The notes under the pieces are model-generated. The model was not told where the DNA came from, did no database searches, and worked only from the letters and a program-made list of their open reading frames with translations. This document shows positions 1 through 8,458 of a DNA stretch of 17,784 bases, in pieces (positions within the stretch are counted from its first letter, which is position 1; each line of letters opens with the position of its first letter). Where the stretch lies: NCBI GenBank assembly GCA_903903935.1, contig CAIVAX010000177.1, positions 1 to 17,784 on the forward strand, in the 5' to 3' direction. Both the position numbers and the translations under genes were made by a program. The DNA is from an uncultured Hyphomicrobiales bacterium. GTDB taxonomy: Bacteria; Pseudomonadota; Alphaproteobacteria; Rhizobiales; Beijerinckiaceae.

Positions 1-266
1 GGCGCATCATGCAGCAATATGGCAAGGCGCCAGCGCGGCGGCAGACCCGGATCCATGCACAGCGCAATTGCCTCGACCAGCACAGAATGTTGCGCCACCG
101 AGAAAATATGATCACCACTTGTCTGACCATTCCAGCGCGCCACACGCGCCAGCCCGTGCGCAATATCGGCAATCTCAACATCCAAAGGTGAGGGATCCAG
201 CAAATCGAGCCGACGACCTGACAACATACGCTGCCACACACGCGGCGGCTGAACAGGACGCGCCAT
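1..266 (-). CDS. HD-domain (YfbR-like) hydrolase, truncated by window edge
   Basis: Only the first 88 codons are present; the gene runs off the left edge. The ATG at 266 follows a GGAGG about eight bases upstream that lies inside the end of tag, and the tag stop is one base away, so the two are probably translationally coupled. The protein opens with R-M-L-S-G-R-R-L-D-L-L-D-P, then a helix typical of small HD phosphohydrolases, S-V-A-Q-H-S at about residues 60-65, and L-L-H-D-A with the His86-Asp87 doublet that names the HD superfamily. Such proteins bind a divalent metal and cleave phosphoesters; YfbR-type members act on 5'-nucleotides. The substrate here cannot be read from the fragment. 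The family call is fairly firm, the exact function is not. Confidence 0.8.
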   Translation of the reverse strand, partial: MARPVQPPRVWQRMLSGRRLDLLDPSPLDVEIADIAHGLARVARWNGQTSGDHIFSVAQHSVLVEAIALCMDPGLPPRWRLAILLHDA

Positions 267-267
267 A

Positions 268-885
268 TCAGCGCCTCCGCTTTGGGCGCACAGCCAGCGC
301 CTGACAGGCTGCATGACGATGGCATCCCACCAAATGATCATTGATCATGCCCACGGCCTGACAATAGGCGTGCACAATCGTCGGTCCGCAAAAATTAAAA
401 CCACGCTGTTTAAGATCCTTGGAAATGGTCAGCGACAACGGCGAAGAGGTTTGCACCTGACCCATATGGCGCAGATGATTTTGCACAGGCTTACCATCAA
501 CAAAAGCCCACATATAAGCAGCAAAACCCATATCCGCTTCAATCTTCAAATAGGCTTTGGCGGATGTGATTGCGCTTTCAATCTTGGCGCGATTGCGCAC
601 TATGCCTGCATCTTGCATCAAGCGCTCAACCTTGCTGGGCGTATATCTGGCCATGCGTTCAGGTTCAAACCCATCAAAGGCTGAGCGAAACGCCTCACGC
701 TTGCGCAAAATGGTGATCCACGACAAACCCGCTTGAAAGCCATCGAGAATGAGTTTTTCAAACAGCGCACGACTATCCCATTCGGGCACGCCCCAATCTT
801 CATCATGATAGCTGACGTAAAGCGGATCATCGCCCGGCCAGGGGCAACGCGCTATGCCATCGGGATAAAGCACATGCGTGCGCAT
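268..885 (-). CDS. tag: DNA-3-methyladenine glycosylase I
   Basis: This 205-residue protein is a cytoplasmic base-excision repair enzyme that removes 3-methyladenine from alkylated DNA. It carries the whole Tag signature: R-C-P-W near the N-terminus, Y-H-D-E-D-W-G-V-P, and G-F-Q-A-G-L-S-W-I-T. The four zinc ligands known from E. coli Tag align with Cys14, His27, His184 and Cys188. One oddity is that the residue matching E. coli Glu38, in the base pocket, is Asp48. Length matches the family, with about 15 extra C-terminal residues rich in Arg and Lys. The gene begins three bases after the ygfZ stop and ends one base before the HD gene, so it sits in the middle of a compact operon. The ribosome binding site is weak, consistent with coupling to ygfZ. 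Confidence 0.95.
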   Translation of the reverse strand: MRTHVLYPDGIARCPWPGDDPLYVSYHDEDWGVPEWDSRALFEKLILDGFQAGLSWITILRKREAFRSAFDGFEPERMARYTPSKVERLMQDAGIVRNRAKIESAITSAKAYLKIEADMGFAAYMWAFVDGKPVQNHLRHMGQVQTSSPLSLTISKDLKQRGFNFCGPTIVHAYCQAVGMINDHLVGCHRHAACQALAVRPKRRR

Positions 886-888
886 GAC

Positions 889-1728
889 TCAGCTTTCTGC
901 AATCGGTTCGACGCTGAGCTCGCGCCCATCTTGCGCGCGCACGACAAGGCCTTGCTCCATCGCCTCCTTGACCCGATCCAGTCGCAGCATGGCCAGCCCC
1001 AATGGCCCGAGCGACGATCCCATTACACCAATCTCACTCTCTCCCGCTAAAATGGGCGTGCCGACATCTGGTGCGCCATCGCCACACTGCACACGCACAA
1101 TGCGCCGTCGCGCCAGCCCTCGGTGCTGGACCCGCGAGACAACCTCCTGCCCGACATAACAGCCTTTGTGAAAATCGAGCCCATGCAGCCGATCCATATT
1201 GGCCTCATGCGGAAAGGTCTCACCATAGGCAAAATCCAGCCCGCCGCGTGGCAGGGCAAAAGCAATACGGCGCGCCTCATAGGAGCTGGCATCCTCATCC
1301 TGCCCGGGCATGGCTTTGAATGAGTCGCGCGGCCCAATCAGCCTCCAGCCAAAACTGGGCGAGCGTGGATCCGGCATCGCGCCCTGCGCCCTCAAAGCTG
1401 CGGCCTCATCGCCCCACAGGGCTAAAACGCCGATCACCTGCGACACATCCGACACGTCGACCTTGGCCCGCAGCCGATACATCATCAATCGGCGGATCAG
1501 ATCGCCCACCAGATCGCGGGGCACATCAATCAAAAAGCCCTCTTCACCGGCCTGATGGATGAAAAAATCATACAGAATCTTGCCCTGTGGGCTTAATAAA
1601 GCGCCAAAAGCCGGTTGATCGGGCGCAATTTTGTTCATTTGGCAGGTGACAAGGCCCTGCAAAAAGCCTCGCGCCTCAGGGCCCTGCACCCTAATCATGC
1701 CACGATCATCAAGAAAATATGAGGACAT
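889..1728 (-). CDS. ygfZ: Folate-binding YgfZ/GcvT-like protein
   Basis: A 279-residue protein of the YgfZ family, tetrahydrofolate-binding relatives of GcvT that help build or repair iron-sulfur clusters in particular enzymes. The diagnostic K-G-C-Y-x-G-Q-E motif is intact, with its key cysteine at residue 190. The N-terminus (F-L-D-D-R-G-M-I-R-V-Q-G followed by A-R-G-F-L-Q-G-L-V-T) is typical of alphaproteobacterial members. Three starts are possible: GTG 1749, ATG 1734 and ATG 1728. I chose 1728 because GGGGCGG then lies about nine bases upstream and because homologues begin with a short M-x-S-x-F-L lead. It is the first gene of a minus-strand unit with tag and the HD hydrolase and is divergent from the dihydroorotase gene. 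It is not part of the gcv operon in this window, and the KGCYxGQE cysteine separates it from a true aminomethyltransferase. Confidence 0.9.
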   Translation of the reverse strand: MSSYFLDDRGMIRVQGPEARGFLQGLVTCQMNKIAPDQPAFGALLSPQGKILYDFFIHQAGEEGFLIDVPRDLVGDLIRRLMMYRLRAKVDVSDVSQVIGVLALWGDEAAALRAQGAMPDPRSPSFGWRLIGPRDSFKAMPGQDEDASSYEARRIAFALPRGGLDFAYGETFPHEANMDRLHGLDFHKGCYVGQEVVSRVQHRGLARRRIVRVQCGDGAPDVGTPILAGESEIGVMGSSLGPLGLAMLRLDRVKEAMEQGLVVRAQDGRELSVEPIAES

Positions 1729-1860
1729 CGTCATAATCCGCCCCGACACCCCTCCAGCCCCACTGCCAGATGGTGTCCAACCTGAAATAATGATTCATCT
1801 TTTCAGACGCTCACTCTAAGTAAAGCTCTGAGTTCAGCAAGCAAGCTCGAAAGGCCCGTC

Positions 1861-3186
1861 ATGTCGCAGACCTATGACCTCATTTTGAAGAATGGCATTG
1901 TCGTCAATCAGGACGGGGAAGGCCAGCGCGATATTGGCATCAGCAAGGGCACAATCATGGCTCTGGGCGATCTCTCACAGGCCCATGCCGGCCAGACGAT
2001 TGACTGCAAGGGCCTGCATGTTTTGCCCGGCGTCATCGACTCTCAGGTGCATTTTCGCGAACCCGGCCTCACGCATAAGGAAGATTTGGAGACAGGCTCA
2101 CGTGGCGCCGTTTTGGGCGGCGTCACCTCTGTCTTTGAAATGCCCAACACCAATCCGCTGACCACAAGTGCGCAGACACTCGCCGATAAAGTCAGCCGCG
2201 CGCATCATCGCATGCATTGTGATTTTGCTTTTTGGGTGGGCGGCACACATGAAAATGTGAATGACATTCCAGACCTCGAACGCCTGCCCGGCTCTGCGGG
2301 CATAAAGGTGTTTATGGGCTCTTCTACCGGCTCTCTGCTTGTGGAGGATGATCCGGGCGTCAGCGCAATTCTGGCCAAAACAAAGCGTCGCGCCGCCTTT
2401 CATGCTGAGGATGAATATCGCCTAGAGGAGCGCAAAGGCCTGCGCGTCAAAGGCGATCCCAATTCGCATCCGATCTGGCGTGATGTCATTACCGCCCTGC
2501 AATGCACGCAGCGTCTGGTCGCCATTGCGCGCAAGCAACGCGCCGCCATTCATGTGCTGCATGTATCAACGGGTGAAGAAATCGCCTTTCTGAGCGCTCA
2601 TAAGGATGTGGCAAGCGTTGAAGTCACCCCGCATCATCTCACGTTGGATGCCAGCCTCTACGACAGCTTGGGCACGAAATTACAAATGAACCCGCCTGTG
2701 CGCGATGCCAGCCATCGCACCCGCATTTGGCAAGGTCTTGATCAGGGAATTGTGGATGTGTTGGGCTCTGACCATGCGCCCCATACGCTAGAAGAAAAAT
2801 CGCGTATCTATCCCGATACACCCTCAGGCATGACCGGTGTGCAAACGCTCGTTCCGATCATGTTGGATCACGTCAATGCTGGCCGCTTGAGCTTGGCTCG
2901 CTTTGTCGATCTTACCAGTGCAGGACCGGCCCGCATTTTCCAGATCGCCCGCAAAGGTCGCATTGCCGAAGGCTATGATGCCGACTTCACCATCGTCGAT
3001 CTCAAGCGGCGCGAAACAATTCTCGATTCCAAAATCGCCTCCCGCGCTAGCTGGACCCCCTATCATGGCAAGAGCGTGACGGGCTGGCCGATCGGCACGA
3101 TTGTGCGCGGCCATCAAGTGATGTGGGAGGGGGAAGTCCTCACCCCTGCACAAGGCGAGGCTGTGCGCTTTATCCAAGCTTTGTGA
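1861..3186 (+). CDS. pyrC: Dihydroorotase-family amidohydrolase (PyrC-like)
   Basis: A 441-residue cyclic amidohydrolase, the usual length for class I dihydroorotases, which interconvert carbamoyl-aspartate and dihydroorotate in pyrimidine synthesis. Visible landmarks are the metal-loop motif at residues 60-66, P-N-T-N-P at 95-99, a Lys at 149 (I-K-V-F) where related enzymes carry a carboxylated lysine, His181 (F-H-A-E-D), His234 (V-L-H-V-S-T), and S-D-H-A-P-H with Asp304. The metal motif reads D-S-Q-V-H-F-R: the first of the two usual histidines is Gln62, only His64 remains. From memory, the same Gln occurs across a Rhizobiales-type subfamily, so this is probably a clade trait and not damage, but whether that subfamily has true dihydroorotase activity is uncertain. 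ATG 1861 has GAAAGG six bases upstream. No pyrB lies beside it. The family is certain, the substrate likely but unproven. Confidence 0.85.
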   Translation: MSQTYDLILKNGIVVNQDGEGQRDIGISKGTIMALGDLSQAHAGQTIDCKGLHVLPGVIDSQVHFREPGLTHKEDLETGSRGAVLGGVTSVFEMPNTNPLTTSAQTLADKVSRAHHRMHCDFAFWVGGTHENVNDIPDLERLPGSAGIKVFMGSSTGSLLVEDDPGVSAILAKTKRRAAFHAEDEYRLEERKGLRVKGDPNSHPIWRDVITALQCTQRLVAIARKQRAAIHVLHVSTGEEIAFLSAHKDVASVEVTPHHLTLDASLYDSLGTKLQMNPPVRDASHRTRIWQGLDQGIVDVLGSDHAPHTLEEKSRIYPDTPSGMTGVQTLVPIMLDHVNAGRLSLARFVDLTSAGPARIFQIARKGRIAEGYDADFTIVDLKRRETILDSKIASRASWTPYHGKSVTGWPIGTIVRGHQVMWEGEVLTPAQGEAVRFIQAL

Positions 3187-3202
3187 GGATCATTGCAGGC
3201 TT

Positions 3203-3231
3203 TGCGGGGATAGACAAAACTACCCCCGCGG
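3203..3231. terminator. GC-rich hairpin between convergent genes
   Basis: GCGGGG (3204-3209) pairs with CCCCGC (3224-3229), with one A-C mismatch and a further three pairs closing an A-rich loop. It lies 17 bases after the dihydroorotase stop and overlaps the stop codon of the small convergent gene. There is no following T-tract on either strand, so it is at best a weak or Rho-assisted terminator. Confidence 0.35.
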
Positions 3232-3429
3232 CGCTTGAGCCTGCTCAACAAGGCTCAGGGGGGCTAGCTGAGCTGTGCCAGACATGGGCGGCTGCCCCAA
3301 GGCGATCAGCCCGCATCCGATGATCAGCACGCTGAAGACAACAAGCGAGAAGCGCAATTGCCGCTCAGCCTCGCGATGGCTCATGCGCCAAATAAAACCC
3401 TGATCCCCTCCCCCGGCCCCGTTCTGCAT
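3220..3429 (-). CDS. Possible small single-pass membrane protein
   Basis: I do not recognise this 69-residue product. From ATG 3429 it has a polar N-terminal third (with S-H-R-E-A-E-R-Q-L-R-F), then one hydrophobic stretch of about 20 residues at roughly 28-47 (F-S-L-V-V-F-S-V-L-I-I-G and onward), and a short Pro/Ala-rich tail. The charge pattern, positive before the segment, suggests an N-in, C-out single-pass inner-membrane protein. A GGAG lies about eight bases upstream of the ATG, which is the main reason to believe it; a TTG four codons earlier is less likely. It converges on the dihydroorotase gene and is divergent from the aminotransferase gene. It could be a spurious reading frame. 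Confidence 0.5.
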   Translation of the reverse strand: MQNGAGGGDQGFIWRMSHREAERQLRFSLVVFSVLIIGCGLIALGQPPMSGTAQLAPLSLVEQAQAPRG

Positions 3430-3593
3430 TCTGATCTCCAAACTGGCAAAAAATTATCGGTCAGTGTGATTCGCTACTCAACGGCCCATCCCTCGCATGA
3501 CGAGCTGATGCAAGGCTGGGTTCACAAGGCTGAGATAACAAGGCTGGTTTGAACAAAGCCGTACCCGCCGCCTCGCCAATCCTTTGGATTTAA

Positions 3594-4904
<1,311 letters not shown>

Positions 4905-4925
4905 TCAACATCTGGTCCAGAAACA

Positions 4926-4953
4926 AAAAAGGCCCCGGAAACGGGGCCTTTTT
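4926..4953. terminator. Bidirectional intrinsic terminator
   Basis: AAAAA-GGCCCCG, a GAAA tetraloop (4938-4941), CGGGGCC-TTTTT: a perfect 7-bp GC stem extended by A-U pairs. Because the hairpin has an A-tract on one side and a T-tract on the other, it can stop transcription both from the aminotransferase gene and from the convergent petABC operon. Confidence 0.93.
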
Positions 4954-4995
4954 CTTATCTCACGACAGATGATGTGCGCCTATATTCACATCCGA

Positions 4996-5814
4996 TCAAT
5001 GCGCCACATTGGCCCAGATCTTCCGCTTTGTTAGATAGGTCAGTCCAGCCAGAAGAATCAAAAAGGCGATCACGCGAAAGCCCGTCTTCTTGCGCTCTTC
5101 GAGTTTGGGTTCTGCTGTCCACATCAAAAAGGCCGACACATCCTTGGCATATTGCTTCACAGTCGCAGGCGTTCCATCGGTATAGTCAACCTGACCATCG
5201 GCCAGCGGATTGGGCATGCCAATCTTATTGCCGGGGAAGTAATCATTCCAATTGGGATCATCCTTCTTGGAATAACCATTGAGCAAAGCGTAAATATAAT
5301 CCACGCCGTGTTCCTGATATTGCAAGATGGGATCTGCCAGGAAGAGCGGTGTCCCGCGGGGATAGGAGCGGGCCTTAGCCAACAAGGACATATCGGGTGG
5401 AATAGCGCCTAATGAGGCGCGCGCCGCTTCCGGATTGGGGAAAGGCGAGGGGAAACGGTCAGAGGCACGGCCCGCTCGCTCAAACATTTCACCCTGATCA
5501 TTCGGGCCGTCTTTCACCTTATATTCTGCAGCGAGCGCCTTCACCTGCGCTTCCGTAAAACCGGGGCCGCCCTCTTCAGCCAGATTGCGGAAGGCCACTT
5601 TCGACAAGCCATGACAATTAGAACAGACTTCGCGATAAACTTTAAAGCCACGCTGCAATTGCGCTTGATCGAATGTGCCAAAAGGGCCGCCGAAAGACCA
5701 GCTCTGACGCTCCGGCACAGAACCGTGCTGATCTTCAGCCAGAGCAATGCCCGTAAGTCCAGTCAGCCCGATGGCGAGCACAGCTGACAGAATGAGTGTC
5801 TTGGGTTGAACCAT
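4996..5814 (-). CDS. petC: Cytochrome c1, bc1 complex
   Basis: The c-type cytochrome subunit of ubiquinol:cytochrome c oxidoreductase, about 272 residues. It passes electrons from the Rieske protein to soluble or membrane cytochrome c. A signal peptide ends at A-L-A before E-D-Q-H. The heme site is C-S-N-C-H with Cys64, Cys67 and His68; the sixth ligand is most likely Met200 in N-K-I-G-M-P-N-P-L. I-P-P-D-M-S-L-L is the usual c1 signature, and a single C-terminal anchor (about 245-264) ends in a positively charged tail, so the heme domain is periplasmic. ATG 5814 is preferred over ATG 5820 because GAGG then sits nine bases upstream. It is the last gene of petABC, 20 bases after the cytochrome b stop, and is a separate gene, not fused to cytochrome b as in Bradyrhizobium. 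Confidence 0.97.
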   Translation of the reverse strand: MVQPKTLILSAVLAIGLTGLTGIALAEDQHGSVPERQSWSFGGPFGTFDQAQLQRGFKVYREVCSNCHGLSKVAFRNLAEEGGPGFTEAQVKALAAEYKVKDGPNDQGEMFERAGRASDRFPSPFPNPEAARASLGAIPPDMSLLAKARSYPRGTPLFLADPILQYQEHGVDYIYALLNGYSKKDDPNWNDYFPGNKIGMPNPLADGQVDYTDGTPATVKQYAKDVSAFLMWTAEPKLEERKKTGFRVIAFLILLAGLTYLTKRKIWANVAH

Positions 5815-5834
5815 GATCATGATCCTCGTCAGCT

Positions 5835-7085
5835 TTAAGAATGTGCTTGGGCGTGAGCGCTGTTCTTGGCCAGCACAGCATCGGCAATAGAAGCCGGTAC
5901 AGGCTTGGGCGTCTCGAACAGACCCAGCAAAGGCATAATGATGAGGAAGAAGCCAAAGTAATACAGCGTCAACAAACGCGATGCGATCACATAGGCACCT
6001 TCCGGCGGTTTTGCGCCCAGAAAGCCAAGACCCAAACAGGACACCACAAACAGCCAGAAGAAGAATTTATACAATGGCCGATAAGCAGCAGATTTGACCC
6101 GTGATGTGTCGAGCCAGGGCAAGAAGGCCAGCACAACAATCGCGCCAAACATCGCCATAACGCCGCCCAATTTGGAGGGAATAGCGCGCAAAATGGCGTA
6201 GAAGGGCAGATAATACCATTCGGGCACAATGTGAGCCGGCGTCACCAGCGGATTGGCTTCAACGTAATTGTCCGCATGGCCAAGATAATTGGGAGCATAG
6301 AAGACAAACCACGAGAAGAAAATCAGGAAGCAGAGCAGAGCAAAGCCATCCTTCACCGTCGCATAGGGTGTGAAGGGCAGAGTGTCACGCTCGACATTCT
6401 TGACTTCAACACCAGCTGGATTGTTTTGGCCAGTCACATGCAGCGCCCAGACGTGCAGCACAACAACGGCGGCAATCATGAAGGGCAGCAGGTAATGCAG
6501 AGAGAAGAAGCGATTGAGCGTGGGATTATCAACCGAATAACCACCCCATAGCCATGTGGTGATCGCATCGCCCACCAGCGGAATGGCCGAGAACAGATTG
6601 GTGATCACGGTCGCACCCCAGAAGCTCATCTGCCCCCAAGGCAAAACATAGCCCATGAAGCCAGTGGCCATCATCAAGAGGTAAATGATCACGCCCAAGA
6701 TCCACAGCACTTCGCGCGGCGCCTTGTAAGAGCCGTAATAGAGACCGCGCAGCATATGCAGATAGACGGCGATGAAGAACATCGAGGCGCCATTGGCATG
6801 GGTATAACGGATCACCCAACCCCAGTTCACATCGCGCATGATGTATTCAACCGAGGCGAAGGCATAATCCACATGCGGCGTATAATGCATCGCCAGCACA
6901 ATGCCGGTGATGATCTGACAGATCAGCATGAAGCTCAGAATGCCGCCAAAGGTCCAGAAATAGTTCAGATTGCGCGGCACGGGATAGACCACGAAAGAAC
7001 CATGGATCAATCCCATGATCGGCAGGCGGCTCTCAAACCACCGGCCAAGGGCGCTCTTGGGTACGTAAGTCGAATGTCCACTCAT
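5835..7085 (-). CDS. petB: Cytochrome b, bc1 complex
   Basis: The 416-residue membrane core of the bc1 complex, which carries hemes bL and bH and both quinone sites. The four heme histidines are in the two expected pairs spaced 14 apart: His96/His110 and His197/His211. The Qo-site P-E-W-Y motif is at 288-291, and G-Y-V-L-P-W-G-Q at about 145-152 is also typical. Eight hydrophobic helices can be counted, so this is the long, bacterial and mitochondrial form and not the split b6/subunit IV type. Start ATG 7085 lies 45 bases after petA; the ribosome binding site (AGAGACG) is weak, in keeping with translation within an operon. Nothing is missing from the catalytic core. Confidence 0.98.
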   Translation of the reverse strand: MSGHSTYVPKSALGRWFESRLPIMGLIHGSFVVYPVPRNLNYFWTFGGILSFMLICQIITGIVLAMHYTPHVDYAFASVEYIMRDVNWGWVIRYTHANGASMFFIAVYLHMLRGLYYGSYKAPREVLWILGVIIYLLMMATGFMGYVLPWGQMSFWGATVITNLFSAIPLVGDAITTWLWGGYSVDNPTLNRFFSLHYLLPFMIAAVVVLHVWALHVTGQNNPAGVEVKNVERDTLPFTPYATVKDGFALLCFLIFFSWFVFYAPNYLGHADNYVEANPLVTPAHIVPEWYYLPFYAILRAIPSKLGGVMAMFGAIVVLAFLPWLDTSRVKSAAYRPLYKFFFWLFVVSCLGLGFLGAKPPEGAYVIASRLLTLYYFGFFLIIMPLLGLFETPKPVPASIADAVLAKNSAHAQAHS

Positions 7086-7130
7086 GTGTTCGTCTCTATT
7101 CGAAGGGATTGGGAAGCGATCAGCGCTGAA

Positions 7131-7649
7131 TTAGCCGATCTGCAATTTGGTATCAGAGAGGAAGGCGTAAGCCGGCACTTCCAGATTGCGCGGTGCTGGG
7201 CCTTTGCGAATGCGCCCTGAGGTATCATAGACCGAGCCATGGCAGGGGCAGAACCAGCCATCATAATCGCCCGAATGACCCAAGGGCACGCAGCCCAAAT
7301 GCGTGCACACGCCAACCACGACCAACCATTCCGGCTTTTTCACGCGCGCCGAATCGGCTTGCGGATCGGGCATGTCCGCGGCTTTCACATTAGCCGCCTC
7401 TTCAATTTCCTTTTTCGTGCGATGGCGCACAAACACCGGCTTGCCGCGCCATTTCACGGTCAAAATGCCGCCTTCGGGAATCGAAGAAATGTCAACTTCC
7501 GTCGATGCCAGAGCGAGGGTCGAGGCATCTGGATTCATCTGGCTGATCAAGGGCCAGGCCAAAGCGCCCACGCCAACGGCTGCAACAGCCCCATTGGCGA
7601 TGAATAACATATCCCTGCGGGTCGGTTCCGTGGTCGATGCAGCTGCCAC
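7131..7649 (-). CDS. petA: Rieske iron-sulfur protein, bc1 complex
   Basis: The 172-residue high-potential 2Fe-2S subunit that takes the first electron from ubiquinol. Cluster ligands are Cys115 and His117 (C-T-H-L-G-C) and Cys134 and His137 (C-P-C-H-G-S), with Cys120 and Cys136 placed for the usual disulfide. The N-terminus has T-R-R-D-M-L-F followed by one hydrophobic segment (about 16-36): a Tat-type signal that stays as membrane anchor, expected because the folded cluster domain must be exported. The start codon is GTG at 7649, supported by AGGAG seven bases upstream; no better ATG exists. It heads the petABC operon with a convincing promoter 57-85 bases before the start. Confidence 0.97.
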   Translation of the reverse strand: MAAASTTEPTRRDMLFIANGAVAAVGVGALAWPLISQMNPDASTLALASTEVDISSIPEGGILTVKWRGKPVFVRHRTKKEIEEAANVKAADMPDPQADSARVKKPEWLVVVGVCTHLGCVPLGHSGDYDGWFCPCHGSVYDTSGRIRKGPAPRNLEVPAYAFLSDTKLQIG

Positions 7650-7958
7650 AACGAGCTCCTAATTCTGTCCATGCACTCCAAAGACTGACGAAACGGATCA
7701 AATCCATTACAAGCAGCCTGTGACGCAAGATCAACAGGTCCACCTTAAGCCTTTGATGAGCGATCTTGTGCCGCATTGAGCCCAGACTGACGGGATGACG
7801 CTCACGTCCACCATAATATCCAAGCCTGCTTCAATCGCGGCTATTTCGCACCCTTCGGGGCGCTTGTCTATAGTCGCCAAGATGTAAAGTGAGGACTTTG
7901 CAACAAGTCCAACACGAGCCAGATTGCCGGACCCAGGCAAAATCCGCTAAGGGGGGGC
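7650..7958. other. Divergent intergenic region petA / trmL
   Basis: This 309-base stretch holds the petA ribosome binding site and promoter at its left end and the trmL ribosome binding site (a run of seven G just before ATG 7959) at its right end. Near 7864-7890 there is a poor promoter-like pair for trmL (TTGTCT, 15 bases, TAAAGT). I see no convincing gene in between; a 69-codon minus-strand frame there begins with TTG and has no family resemblance. Confidence 0.5.
7706..7734 (-). promoter_or_regulatory. sigma70-type promoter of petABC
   Basis: Reading on the minus strand, TTGATC (7734-7729), exactly 17 bases, then TGTAAT (7711-7706), five of six matches to the -10 consensus. Transcription would begin near 7699, giving a leader of about 50 bases before the GTG start of petA. 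This is the best promoter match I found in the window. Confidence 0.6.
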
Positions 7959-8444
7959 ATGCTTCACCCCCTCACCCTTGCCCTTTACCAGCCCGATATT
8001 CCGCAAAACACCGGCACCATGCTGCGCACCTGCGCCTGTCTGGGATTGGCCGCTGCGATCATCGAACCGGCCGGTTTTCCCATTTCCGACCGGCATTTCC
8101 GCCGCTCGGGCATGGATTATCTCGATCATGTCCCGCTTGAGCGCCATATCTCTTGGCGCGCCTTTGAGGACTGGCGCCGGGCCCACCGCGCCCAAAAAGG
8201 CGGCGCCCGATTGGTCCTGCTATCCACCAAAGCCAGCCTCACCTATACGAAATTTGCTTATCAGCCCGGCGATATTCTCATGGTTGGACGAGAATCGGCG
8301 GGCGTGCCCGACGAGGTGCATGATGCGGCAGATCAGCGCATCCTCATTCCCGTGCAAGCCGGGCTGCGCTCGCTCAATGTCGCTATGGCCGCCGCCATGG
8401 CCATGGGCGAAGCCCTGCGCCAGATCACACACACCACCCCCTAG
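7959..8444 (+). CDS. trmL: tRNA (cytidine/uridine-34-2'-O)-methyltransferase
   Basis: A 161-residue SPOUT-class methyltransferase that puts a 2'-O-methyl on the wobble base of certain leucine tRNAs, using S-adenosylmethionine. All three SPOUT motifs are visible: P-Q-N-T-G-T-M-L-R-T-C-A at the N-terminus, V-G-R-E-S-A-G-V-P in the middle, and I-P-V-Q-A-G-L-R-S-L-N-V-A-M-A near the C-terminus, which forms the trefoil knot binding SAM. The length is that of TrmL, without the RNA-binding extensions of longer SPOUT enzymes. ATG 7959 has a G-rich Shine-Dalgarno directly upstream. It is divergent from petABC and convergent with gcvPB, with only 14 bases between the two stops and no terminator there. 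Confidence 0.93.
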   Translation: MLHPLTLALYQPDIPQNTGTMLRTCACLGLAAAIIEPAGFPISDRHFRRSGMDYLDHVPLERHISWRAFEDWRRAHRAQKGGARLVLLSTKASLTYTKFAYQPGDILMVGRESAGVPDEVHDAADQRILIPVQAGLRSLNVAMAAAMAMGEALRQITHTTP

Positions 8445-8458
8445 GCTTGAGATGGCGC

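Noticed and set aside
3358..3552. 64-codon plus-strand frame ahead of the aminotransferase gene
   Set aside because: It overlaps the better supported small membrane protein on the other strand and shows no membrane segment, motif or ribosome binding site.
7731..7940. 69-codon minus-strand frame upstream of petA
   Set aside because: It starts with TTG, has no ribosome binding site, resembles no family and overlaps the -35 of the petA promoter.
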